Source: Brevibacterium picturae
Lineage (GTDB): Bacteria; Actinomycetota; Actinomycetes; Actinomycetales; Brevibacteriaceae
Direction: 5' to 3'
Assembly: GCF_030453725.1 (NCBI RefSeq)
Contig: NZ_JAKDJU010000073.1
Span: 1 to 14,884, forward strand
Length of the DNA stretch: 14,884 nucleotides
In this document: positions 6,527 to 13,590 of the stretch, one piece after another
Position numbering within the stretch: position 1 is the first letter of the stretch
How the letters are laid out: each line of letters starts with the position of its first letter
Program-made: the position numbers and the translations under genes
Notes under the pieces: generated by a model
The model's input: the letters and a program-made list of their open reading frames with translations, nothing else
Told to the model about the DNA's origin: nothing
Databases searched by the model: none

Positions 6527-7230
6527 CAGACCAGCCCCTCGAGCTCTTCTTGGGCCTTCTGCCCCGACTTGAAGCAGCGACGCAGGAGCTCGATTCCGCC
6601 GACGACTCCGAGCAGGAGAAACGCTTGCACGGTCGAGACTCCGGGACCGACGTCATCAGCGATGTCGAGGTCGCGCGAGACCATGTTGCTGCCCAGCACC
6701 ATGGCACCGAAATACAGCAGCCATCCGACGGCGATGACGCTCTCGAGCACTCCGAGCGCCGTGATGGACCGACCCGTGAACGCATCACCCTTGGCGATGT
6801 CCCTGATGACTGGAACGCTCGCGACTGCAGCGACGATGAAGGTGAGGATCAGAGCGATCTTGGCGATGAGGAGAAGGACCATCGTCTCTGTGGCCAGGTC
6901 AGGAGTCGACACCGTTATCTGGGTCAGTCCGCTCAGCGTTGCCTCTGCCCCTGGGAAGTCGAGTGTCGCCACAGAGTCGGACTCGAATTCGAGCGGCAGT
7001 CGGATCTTCGCATGAACCAGGTCGGTGATCAGCTCGGTCACGGCGTAGATCACGTAGAATCCGATCGCCAGTCCGACCCAGAGTTCGTATCCCGTTCCGA
7101 ACGCCTTCCGCTTGGCAGCTTCGTCTCCTGACTTCATGCCGCCCTTGAGATTTCCGGCGACAGTGCCTTGGTCTTCAGCCGAACTGCTGTTCTCGTCGGG
7201 CTGTTCGCCCCGCCCGCGTGCCTGGGTCAT
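6526..7230 (-). CDS. DUF2975 family four-helix membrane protein
   Basis: Membrane protein of 234 aa and unknown function. A polar, charged N-terminal tail (1-45) is followed by four hydrophobic segments at about 50-68, 117-141, 156-180 and 200-217. The stretch DIAKGDAFTGRSITALGVL (144-162) is the DUF2975 hallmark, in which a G-x-x-F motif precedes the third helix. DUF2975 genes commonly sit next to a small XRE regulator, as here. The ATG at 7230 has GGAAGG upstream at 7-nt spacing. About 140 residues would be typical for the domain; the extra length comes from the N-terminal tail and an extended loop (70-116) between helices 1 and 2. The family assignment rests on motif and context. Confidence 0.8.
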   Translation of the reverse strand: MTQARGRGEQPDENSSSAEDQGTVAGNLKGGMKSGDEAAKRKAFGTGYELWVGLAIGFYVIYAVTELITDLVHAKIRLPLEFESDSVATLDFPGAEATLSGLTQITVSTPDLATETMVLLLIAKIALILTFIVAAVASVPVIRDIAKGDAFTGRSITALGVLESVIAVGWLLYFGAMVLGSNMVSRDLDIADDVGPGVSTVQAFLLLGVVGGIELLRRCFKSGQKAQEELEGLV

Positions 7231-7311
7231 GATTCTGCCTTCCCTCGGCGGCGAATCCTGATGGGGCCCGTTGAACTTCCGACCCCGATGGACCGCTCAA
7301 TCTACACTGAC

Positions 7312-7370
7312 TTATCGTTATTCGATATATCGATAAACAATATGGTTCACGATAATCGATATGTTGTCAA
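7312..7370 (-). promoter_or_regulatory. Promoter and multi-site operator of the DUF2975/XRE operon
   Basis: A consensus -35 TTGACA (minus strand, 7365-7370) is followed after 17 nt by the weak -10 AACCAT (7342-7347). CGATAT/CGATAA motifs in either orientation lie at 7312-7317, 7323-7328, 7327-7332, 7331-7336, 7350-7355 and 7357-7362. They include the perfect 12-bp palindrome TCGATATATCGA (7322-7333). One cluster lies in the promoter spacer and the other just downstream of the -10, the layout of a repressor-controlled promoter. The small HTH protein of the operon is the obvious candidate binder. The rest of 7231-7437 holds nothing else I can support. Confidence 0.55.
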
Positions 7371-7437
7371 CAGTGCGGAGCAATCTGCCGTCGACAGGCT
7401 GACAAGCTGACAGCAGGGAACGGCAGGTGGAGGTGGA

Positions 7438-8043
7438 TCAGTCCATTTCGCGGCGACCGGAGAAGGCACGACCGAGAGTGACTTCGTCCGCATATTCGAG
7501 GTCTCCTCCGACGGGCAGTCCCGACGCCAGTCTCGTCACAGTCACTCCCAGGGAGTTGAGCAGCCGCACGAGATAGGTCGCTGTGGCCTCACCCTCGAGG
7601 TTGGGGTCGGTCGCGATGACGCATTCCTTGACCTCGCCGTCCTGCAGACGCGACATCAGTTCTTTGATGCGCAGATTGTCGGGGCCGACCCCTGCCATGG
7701 GATCGATCGCGCCGCCGAGAACGTGATAGAGGCCCCTGTATTCGCGGGTGCGCTCGATGGCGACGACGTCCTTCGGCTCTTCGACGACGCAGATCATCGA
7801 CCGATCGCGACGCGGATCCTGACAGACGGTGCACTCAGTTTCCTCAGAGACGTTTCCGCAGATGTCGCAGAAGCGCACTCGCTTCTTCACCTCGGTCAGT
7901 GCCTGGGCCAAGGTGCTGACATCGGCGGATTCTGATTGGAGAATATGGAACGCCAGCCGCTGCGCGGACTTCGGGCCGATGCCCGGAAGCTTGCCGAATT
8001 CCTCGACCAGGTCCTGCAGGGCACCTTCGTAAACCGCGCTCAT
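7438..8043 (-). CDS. recR: Recombination mediator protein RecR
   Basis: Ring-forming DNA-repair protein that works with RecO to load RecA at gaps; cytoplasmic, nucleoid-associated. The 201-aa length is typical. It shows the N-terminal helix-hairpin-helix (LPGIGPKSAQRLAFHIL, 19-35), a Cys4 zinc finger (C59, C62, C71, C74), and a Toprim domain from about 82 onward (CVVEEPKDVVAIERT, then DPNLEGEATATYL). The C-terminal Walker-like region TRLASGLPVGGDLEYADEVTLGRA is also conserved. The ATG at 8043 overlaps the dnaX stop by 4 nt (ATGA), and GAAAGAGAAG at the end of dnaX serves as its ribosome binding region. Confidence 0.97.
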   Translation of the reverse strand: MSAVYEGALQDLVEEFGKLPGIGPKSAQRLAFHILQSESADVSTLAQALTEVKKRVRFCDICGNVSEETECTVCQDPRRDRSMICVVEEPKDVVAIERTREYRGLYHVLGGAIDPMAGVGPDNLRIKELMSRLQDGEVKECVIATDPNLEGEATATYLVRLLNSLGVTVTRLASGLPVGGDLEYADEVTLGRAFSGRREMD

Positions 8044-11000
8044 ACTTCTCTTTCATCAATGATTTCGCCACCGAGGACTCGTGCGATCACGGCCACGCCG
8101 ATCTGTGGAGCCTCCGAGACGTCGAGATCCGTCTCCGGATCATACTCGTCTTCGTCAGTGCCAGCGTTCTGGGGTTGAGCATCCACGTCAGCGTCAATCG
8201 CACCGCCTCCGGACACCGAACCGCCCGCGTTCGGCGGGTACCCGTCTCCGGCAGTCTCTGCAGAAGGCTGCGAGGTGTTGCCTCCGTGCTTCTCGGCAAG
8301 AGCAGCGAAACGGGATTTGAAAGGCTTCGCACCCCCGTTCCCCTGCGGGCGAGCGGACTGTGCTGACGGCGCCTGAGGTTGGGACCGCGGAGGTGGCTGC
8401 GCCGCAGATTCCGGCATTCCCAAGTCTGCATCCGCGTAGTCACCGAGGACGTCGAGGTCATCGTCCTCCGGCGGAGGCACGACCAGTGCACCGACTTCCA
8501 CAGCCCCCGAGCCCGCGCTCGTGGACTCGTCGATTGGATCGCTCGGCTCGGTCTCAGCGCCCGGGGGATCACTGTGAGTTGGAGCCGCCTCGCTTGGAGC
8601 GTCGTGCCAGGTCGGCTCCTCCCACCGGGGCTGGACATACTCCGTCGGTGCGTCCGGTGCGCCTGATGCGTCCGGTGGGTCAGTTGCGTCCGGTGGGCCT
8701 GGTCCGTCAGAGACAGCCTGTGTCGCATGCCCCGACTGTGGATCAGTGTCCGCCTGTGGATCAGTGTCCGCCTGTGGATCGGTGTCCGGCTGCTGATCGG
8801 ACGCCGCTGCGGAATGGTCGCTGAAGAAGTCATCGTCAGAGAGATCGGGCACGACGACATCCGCGTCAGCCACGCCCTCCCCCGATACCGGTGCTGGAGA
8901 CGCTGGTGCTTCAACCGCCGGTGCTTCCGACCCCGCTGACTCCTCGGTCACGTGCGAATGATCGGCCGACACAGGTGCGAGATCCGGCGCGGGCGCACGG
9001 TCCGACACGGACTGCGCATTCGTAGTGGACCGCTCTCTCGAAGCAGGCTCATCTGCCGGTTCAGCCTGGCTGTTCGGACTGTCGTGGGCGTCGCGGGATG
9101 CGTCGAATGATGGCTCGGAATCAGTCGGTGGCTGTGGCGTTTCGTGTACCGCCGGCGGTTCTCCCTCCTCGTCGTCATCGGACCAGGGGCCCTGGGGAGA
9201 GCCACCCGGTTCCCAGAATTTCTCGTGATCGACTTGCGGTTTATCGACCTCGCGAGTGCCGACGACGGCGGCCACTTCCTGTGGACTGGGTCGTCTCTGG
9301 GAAGGGGCCGGCCCACGGCTGCCGGTGGAGTCGTTCATCACCGGCGCCGATGCACCCTTGCCGCCGGAAGCACTACCGGAGTTGCCACCGGAATTGCCGC
9401 CTATGCGCCCGACATCGCCGATGTCGATGCGTGCCTGGATGCCGAGGACATCATTGATCGCCATCGCCAGCTTGGCCGCGTGGTCTCTCTGCTGGAAGCC
9501 CTGGACAGAACCGGCGTTGTTGAATCCGAGGTAGACAACCCCGTCGGAGAACGATTGCGGGATCGCATTCGCAGCGATGATCGCCCTGGTCAGGCGGCTG
9601 CGTTTCTCGACCGCGGCCAGGATGCTCGGCCACGCCCGTCGAATCGCTTCGATTTCGCCGCCGATATTGCCGGCACCCGCCACAGCGTCACCCTCCGGAG
9701 CAGAATCAGCCTCGGAAGCTGTCTTCTGAGACGGCCCGCTCGCCGACTCTCCGTCATGAACCTGCGGCGAAGCAGTCTGCGGCGCAGGCGTCTGCGGCGA
9801 AGCAGTCTGTGGCGCAGGCGTCTGTGGCGAGGGAGTCTGCTGCCCTGGAGTCTGGGCATCTCGAGTCCGGGCAGTCTGCTCTTGAGGTTCAGGTTCACTC
9901 ACACGCTGTTCACGAGGTGCCGCTCCTGAGGGAGCCGTCGACGGTGTGTCCTGCGCTCCACGTCCAGGTGTCTGCTCTTCGGCGGCTCCACTCGCGCTCT
10001 GCGGAGTGTCTGCCGACTGCGACGGGTCTTCCTGAGAACGATTCGCAGGTGCCGAGCGTGGCGGTTCGTTGAGCATGGATTCCGCAGCAACGGCCATCTC
10101 GGCCAGGTCATCGAAATCGTCACGGGGTGCCCCACTCGGGGTCTGCGCCACCGGCGCCTGCGCAGGCTGCGTCCGTTCCTGCGCCGGCGATGCGGAATCC
10201 GTCTGCGCAGCGCTGCCCTGCCCACCCCCTTGCTGAGTGGCCGCGCCCGGCTGAGCGCTTCCGCTCTGTTGAGTGCTTCCGCCCGAGTGGACGGCTCCCT
10301 CCTGCTGAGCAGGTGGGATGTTCGCAGCCGTTCCCGATGCGGACATGCCGATTCGGCGTTCCATCCGTTCGACACGACTGAGCACGGCATCGCGACTGCG
10401 ACCCGAACCGGGCAGCAGGATACGGGCGCAGATCAGCTCGAGCTGCAGCCTCGGCGAGGTTGCTCCCGACATTTCGGTCAGACCCTGGTTGAGAAGGTCC
10501 GCCGCACGGGAGAGCTCGCCCTGACCGAAGCCTCTGGCCTGCAGAGTCAATCGTTCGAGGCGGTCCGGAGGAACCTCCGGCAGGAAGGCATGGGCCGCCT
10601 CTGGGGCGGCGTTGATGACGATGAGGTCGCGCATACGCTCGAGCAGATCCTCGACGAAGCGGCGCGGGTCCTGCCCGGACTCGATGACGCGTTCGACGGC
10701 ACGATAGACCCCACCGCCGTCACCGGCCGAGAAAGCATCGACGATGTCGGACAGCAGGGAATCCGGGGTGTAGCCCAACAGTGCGATGGCTCCGGCGTAG
10801 TCCACACCGTCGGGCCCCGAACCGGCGATGAGCTGGTCGAGCACTGACAAGGTGTCGCGGACCGAGCCGCCGCCGGCGCGCACGACGAGCGGCAGCACTC
10901 CCTTGGCGACCTGCACGCCTTCGCGGCTGCACAGATCGTCCATGTAGTTGCCCAGAGCCTCGGGCGGGACCAGCCTGAATGGGTAGTGGTGGGTCCGTGA

Positions 11001-11504
11001 ACGGATCGTGCCGATGACCTTCTCGGGCTCGGTGGTCGCGAAGATGAACTTGATGTGAGGCGGTGGCTCCTCGACGATCTTGAGCAGGGCGTTGAATCCC
11101 TGCGAGGTCACCATATGCGCCTCATCGAGGATGAAGACCTTGTACCGGTCGCGGGCCGGGGCATAGATCGCACGTTCACGCAGGTCACGCGCATCGTCGA
11201 CGCCGTTGTGGCTGGCCGCGTCGATCTCCACGACGTCGAGGGATCCCGGGCCCCCGTTGGCCAGGTCCTGGCAGCTGGGGCATTCACCACAGGGCACGGG
11301 AGTCGGACCCTGCACACAGTTGAGGCATCTCGCCAGGATCCGTGCCGAGGTGGTCTTCCCGCAGCCCCTGGGGCCGGAGAACAGATAGGCATGGTTGATG
11401 CGGCCACGTTCGATCGCGGCCTTGAGCGGATCGGTCACATGCTCTTGACCGATGACCTCATCGAAGGTCTCTGGGCGGTATCTTCTGTACAGTGCTGTGG
11501 ACAC
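8040..11504 (-). CDS. dnaX: DNA polymerase III subunit gamma/tau, with very long linker
   Basis: AAA+ motor of the replicative clamp loader, 1154 aa. Residues 1-370 are the conserved ATPase and collar: the LYRRYRP start, Walker A GPRGCGKT (44-51), zinc-binding Cys (60, 63, 72, 75, 78), Walker B VFILDEAH (123-130), sensor 1 FATTEP, an SRT version of the SRC arginine-finger motif (169-171), and sensor 2 GGSVRDTLS (212-220). Residues 392-605 are Gln/Pro/Ala-rich low complexity. A folded block follows at about 609-700 (EIEAIRRAWPSILAAVEKRSR onward), as in other tau proteins. Residues 700-1100 are acidic Asp/Pro/Ser/Glu-rich linker with tandem repeats. The end is conserved again (KPFKSRFAALAEKHGG, then VIARVLGGEIIDE). 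Long DnaX tails are known in the Micrococcales, so this is probably intact. I chose GTG at 11504 because STALYRRYRP is the family N-terminus. Confidence 0.96.
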   Translation of the reverse strand: MSTALYRRYRPETFDEVIGQEHVTDPLKAAIERGRINHAYLFSGPRGCGKTTSARILARCLNCVQGPTPVPCGECPSCQDLANGGPGSLDVVEIDAASHNGVDDARDLRERAIYAPARDRYKVFILDEAHMVTSQGFNALLKIVEEPPPHIKFIFATTEPEKVIGTIRSRTHHYPFRLVPPEALGNYMDDLCSREGVQVAKGVLPLVVRAGGGSVRDTLSVLDQLIAGSGPDGVDYAGAIALLGYTPDSLLSDIVDAFSAGDGGGVYRAVERVIESGQDPRRFVEDLLERMRDLIVINAAPEAAHAFLPEVPPDRLERLTLQARGFGQGELSRAADLLNQGLTEMSGATSPRLQLELICARILLPGSGRSRDAVLSRVERMERRIGMSASGTAANIPPAQQEGAVHSGGSTQQSGSAQPGAATQQGGGQGSAAQTDSASPAQERTQPAQAPVAQTPSGAPRDDFDDLAEMAVAAESMLNEPPRSAPANRSQEDPSQSADTPQSASGAAEEQTPGRGAQDTPSTAPSGAAPREQRVSEPEPQEQTARTRDAQTPGQQTPSPQTPAPQTASPQTPAPQTASPQVHDGESASGPSQKTASEADSAPEGDAVAGAGNIGGEIEAIRRAWPSILAAVEKRSRLTRAIIAANAIPQSFSDGVVYLGFNNAGSVQGFQQRDHAAKLAMAINDVLGIQARIDIGDVGRIGGNSGGNSGSASGGKGASAPVMNDSTGSRGPAPSQRRPSPQEVAAVVGTREVDKPQVDHEKFWEPGGSPQGPWSDDDEEGEPPAVHETPQPPTDSEPSFDASRDAHDSPNSQAEPADEPASRERSTTNAQSVSDRAPAPDLAPVSADHSHVTEESAGSEAPAVEAPASPAPVSGEGVADADVVVPDLSDDDFFSDHSAAASDQQPDTDPQADTDPQADTDPQSGHATQAVSDGPGPPDATDPPDASGAPDAPTEYVQPRWEEPTWHDAPSEAAPTHSDPPGAETEPSDPIDESTSAGSGAVEVGALVVPPPEDDDLDVLGDYADADLGMPESAAQPPPRSQPQAPSAQSARPQGNGGAKPFKSRFAALAEKHGGNTSQPSAETAGDGYPPNAGGSVSGGGAIDADVDAQPQNAGTDEDEYDPETDLDVSEAPQIGVAVIARVLGGEIIDEREV
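8650..8703. repeat. 18-bp tandem repeat in dnaX linker (three copies)
   Basis: Units at 8650-8667, 8668-8685 and 8686-8703 each start GCGTCCGGTG. On the coding strand they give a six-residue repeat of the type PPDATD/PPDASG/APDAP. The frame is preserved because the unit is a multiple of 3. Confidence 0.8.
8736..8789. repeat. 18-bp tandem repeat in dnaX linker (three copies)
   Basis: CTGTGGATCAGTGTCCGC is identical at 8736-8753 and 8754-8771, with a third copy at 8772-8789 differing at two positions and a decayed fourth copy after it. It encodes DTDPQA repeats (about residues 905-923). Near-identity at the DNA level points to recent expansion. Confidence 0.85.
9763..9867. repeat. 15-bp tandem repeat in dnaX linker (five clear, two decayed copies)
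   Basis: Units run 9763-9777, 9778-9792, 9793-9807, 9808-9822 and 9823-9837, with weaker units to 9867. Units 1 and 3 are identical (TGCGGCGAAGCAGTC), and units 2 and 4 differ at one base. The pattern is therefore a 30-bp higher-order repeat duplicated from an older 15-bp one. It encodes TPAPQ/TASPQ pentapeptides, a Pro/Gln-rich stalk at about residues 547-581. Confidence 0.85.
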
Positions 11505-11510
11505 ATCCTT

Positions 11511-11516
11511 AGCCTA
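11511..11516 (-). promoter_or_regulatory. -10 box (TAGGCT) for leaderless dnaX-recR mRNA
   Basis: TAGGCT on the minus strand fits TANNNT and lies exactly 6 nt before the dnaX GTG, so transcription would start at or next to the start codon. The only Shine-Dalgarno-like string, AAGGA, is 1 nt from the GTG, too close to be useful, which supports a leaderless start. No strong -35 is seen. Confidence 0.55.
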
Positions 11517-11560
11517 ATGCCAACGGCTGACACGACACACGCGCCCGCTCCTCGTCACCG

Positions 11561-11598
11561 TCGTGAGCCGCCGTCCGGTGCTGCCCCTCGTGAGCCGC
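11561..11598. repeat. Direct repeat pair in the dnaX/DUF1707 divergent intergenic region
   Basis: TCGTGAGCCGC occurs at 11561-11571 and 11588-11598, 27 bp apart. With one mismatch the match extends through GTCC to 16 bp. It lies between the two divergent promoters and could be a shared protein-binding site or a chance duplication. Confidence 0.5.
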
Positions 11599-11604
11599 AG
11601 TCCA

Positions 11605-11634
11605 TTGTGACCTGAAGTGTGAATCGGGCACGAT
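11605..11634 (+). promoter_or_regulatory. Candidate promoter for the DUF1707 operon
   Basis: TTGTGA (11605-11610) and CACGAT (11629-11634) are separated by 18 nt. The -10 lies 7 nt before the ATG at 11642. No Shine-Dalgarno sequence is visible before that ATG, so a leaderless transcript is plausible. Both hexamers are imperfect. Confidence 0.35.
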
Positions 11635-11641
11635 AGAGACC

Positions 11642-12310
11642 ATGAGCCACTCCACCCCCGATTCCTCTGGCAACGACCCTGCCGAGAACGACCCTGCGAC
11701 GACCTTCCGCATCGGACACAGAGAACGCGATGAAGCGATCGAAGTCCTGCGCGAGGCCGCCGGCGACGGACGAATCACGGTTGAGGAGCTCGATGAGCGA
11801 ATGGAGCAGGTCCACGCCGCCCGCTTCCCGATCGACCTCGATGGGGTCCTCTCCGACCTCACCGTCAATCTGCCCTCCGATCGGTTCCGGCCCGGGGTTG
11901 CGCTCACACGCTCGAATCCGGCGGGTCAGGACCTCGCAGCGGGTGAGCCGCTCGTCATCAAGGCCGGGTGGGAGAGTGAGGTCCGTCGTGCCAAATGGCA
12001 GGTTCCTCCCTACATTCGCTGCGAACCGTCTATGTCGAACATCGAACTGAACTTCCTCGAGGTCGACACCGATCTCGGGGTCATCGATGTCGAAGTCGTC
12101 GCGGGCATGGGGTCTGTGGTCGTCGTCGTCCCTGCTGACTGGGCCGTCAACACCGACCGCCTGTCCAAATCCTGGGGTTCGGTGAAGTCGGTGGTCAACG
12201 CCGTCCCCGAGGGCCGCAAGCCGACCATTCGAGTCAGCGGCTCCATCGGCATGGGTTCCTTCCGTGCACGATTCGCGAACTTCCTCGACCGGCGTCGAAT
12301 GGCGAAGTGA
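11642..12310 (+). CDS. DUF1707 protein with LiaF-like C-terminal domain
   Basis: A 222-aa protein of two parts. Residues 23-73 are a DUF1707 domain (RIGHRERDEAIEVLREAAGD, then GRITVEELDERM, then SDLTVNLP), a short helical domain frequent in actinobacteria. Residues about 110-215 resemble the LiaF/DUF2154 'cell wall-active antibiotic response' domain, with VIDVEVVAGMGSVVVVVPADW and the closing repeat KPTIRVSGSIGMGSFRAR. No membrane segment is seen, so it is probably cytoplasmic or membrane-peripheral. In Firmicutes LiaF restrains the LiaRS envelope-stress system; no such two-component system is visible here, so a role in envelope sensing is only suggested. It is followed by a TGATG-coupled small membrane protein. 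Confidence 0.85.
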   Translation: MSHSTPDSSGNDPAENDPATTFRIGHRERDEAIEVLREAAGDGRITVEELDERMEQVHAARFPIDLDGVLSDLTVNLPSDRFRPGVALTRSNPAGQDLAAGEPLVIKAGWESEVRRAKWQVPPYIRCEPSMSNIELNFLEVDTDLGVIDVEVVAGMGSVVVVVPADWAVNTDRLSKSWGSVKSVVNAVPEGRKPTIRVSGSIGMGSFRARFANFLDRRRMAK

Positions 12311-12510
12311 TGGAACCTGGTCTCGGCGCCGTCATCTTCCTGACCCTGACCATCGTCGTGGTCTTCAGTGCAGGGGCTTTCCTCGTCTACCGGGTCATGA
12401 ATCGCCCCGGTGCGCACATCGGCTCCCGCCTGCCCAAAACTGATCCCACCGCCGAGGCGGGACCTGAGGACGACCCCGATCCGACGTCCGGACCGCGGCA
12501 GGACGAGTAG
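12310..12510 (+). CDS. Small single-helix membrane protein
   Basis: A 66-aa protein of unknown function. A hydrophobic segment (about residues 6-27, ending in VYRV) is followed by a polar, acidic, Pro-rich tail (TDPTAEAGPEDDPDP). The ATG at 12310 overlaps the stop of the DUF1707 gene by 1 nt (TGATG); the GTG just before it, at 12307, is an alternative start. The coupling suggests that it works with the DUF1707/LiaF-like protein, perhaps as its membrane partner. I recognise no family. Confidence 0.7.
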   Translation: MEPGLGAVIFLTLTIVVVFSAGAFLVYRVMNRPGAHIGSRLPKTDPTAEAGPEDDPDPTSGPRQDE

Positions 12511-12577
12511 ACACCGATGGGACGAAGACGTCTCCGACATCCTTGAAATCCGTGTCGGCCCATGGTCGACTCGTGTC

Positions 12578-13588
12578 ATGGTCGATGTCCAGATCACACG
12601 GATCGAGCCCGACGATGTCGCTGGGCTTTCGCGGTGGCACGCTCTCATGCGTGAGGCCTATACCGCCGACCGCACCGCCGCCTGGTGGCAGAGTCTCGAG
12701 TCCACCCTCACTCAGTTCGCCCATCCGCGATCGGACAAGCAGGACATCGCTCTTCTGGCCCACCTCGGCGAGGAGAACATCGGCGGCGCCGAAATCAACA
12801 TCGTCACCGATGCTCCGGCGGATGTCGAGGTGGCAGTTCTGCCGACCCGCCGGCGCCGAGGATACGGTACGTCGATCGCCGGAGTCGTCGAGGATCTGCT
12901 GCGGGGGCAGACCGAGATCGTGCAGACCGAGACCTACTGTCCGGAAGGCATCGTCTTCGCCGAAGCCCAGGGTCTGAGCATCGGCCATCAGGAGGATCGT
13001 CTCCTGCTCGACCTGTCGACCTATCTGCGTGACGATGCGAACCGCTACAAGGATCCGGACGCGAAGTCGAGGCTGAGCACAGATCCCGATCCGGCCATGT
13101 CCATCACCTCGTGGATCGGCGGCTGCCCGGACGAGGCTGTCGAGGATTGGGCACGGCTGCGCCGGCAGATGGATGAGGACGTCCCCGTCGGCGACCTCAC
13201 GCGAACTCTCAAGCATATAGGTGCGAGCGCCATCCGCACCCATGAGGAGCGGATGGCGGATCAGGGCTGGATCCTCGTCAGCTCGATCGCCCACGTCGAC
13301 GATGCCCCTGTCGGCTACACGGAGATCATGGTCTCCGGCCACGAACCCGACATCATCATCCAGGAGGACACCCTGGTTGAGCGCGCATATCGCGGCCGCG
13401 GCATCGGTCGCGGACTCAAAGTTGCGAACATGCGTCAGCTCCACGGAATCCCGGAGGTCGCCCAAGCGTCGTGGATCCAGACCTACACGGCCAGGAGCAA
13501 CGGTCCCATGCACGCACTCAACCAGGATCTCGGTTACTTCACCGCAGACACGATGACCGCACTCGAAGGACGTTTCGACTACAGTTGA
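12578..13588 (+). CDS. Tandem-domain GNAT family N-acetyltransferase
   Basis: A 336-aa protein with two GNAT folds. The acetyl-CoA-binding motif A appears twice: VAVLPTRRRRGYGTSI (about 86-99) and VERAYRGRGIGRGLKV (about 267-282). The double-GNAT layout resembles mycothiol synthase (MshD) and related acyltransferases, but I see no MshD-specific signature and do not assign a substrate. The ATG at 12578 was chosen because it starts just before the first beta strand (VQITRIEPDD). The frame is open further upstream to 12410 but would overlap the preceding gene by 100 nt with non-family sequence. No strong ribosome binding site precedes the ATG. The gene ends 2 nt before the next start. Confidence 0.85.
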   Translation: MVDVQITRIEPDDVAGLSRWHALMREAYTADRTAAWWQSLESTLTQFAHPRSDKQDIALLAHLGEENIGGAEINIVTDAPADVEVAVLPTRRRRGYGTSIAGVVEDLLRGQTEIVQTETYCPEGIVFAEAQGLSIGHQEDRLLLDLSTYLRDDANRYKDPDAKSRLSTDPDPAMSITSWIGGCPDEAVEDWARLRRQMDEDVPVGDLTRTLKHIGASAIRTHEERMADQGWILVSSIAHVDDAPVGYTEIMVSGHEPDIIIQEDTLVERAYRGRGIGRGLKVANMRQLHGIPEVAQASWIQTYTARSNGPMHALNQDLGYFTADTMTALEGRFDYS

Positions 13589-13590
13589 GG

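Noticed and set aside
7168..7410. Plus-strand 80-codon frame over the DUF2975 promoter
   Set aside because: It covers the start of the DUF2975 gene and its operator, has no ribosome binding site or domain, and its sequence is explained by the regulatory motifs.
9144..9929. Plus-strand frames inside dnaX
   Set aside because: They mirror the low-complexity Pro/Gln/Asp linker of DnaX and show Arg/Ser-rich shadow composition without any domain.
11505..11641. Possible signal recognition particle RNA or tRNA near dnaX
   Set aside because: Such RNA genes are sometimes found near dnaX, but this 137-bp gap lacks the conserved SRP loop sequences and any tRNA cloverleaf; it holds only promoters and a direct repeat.
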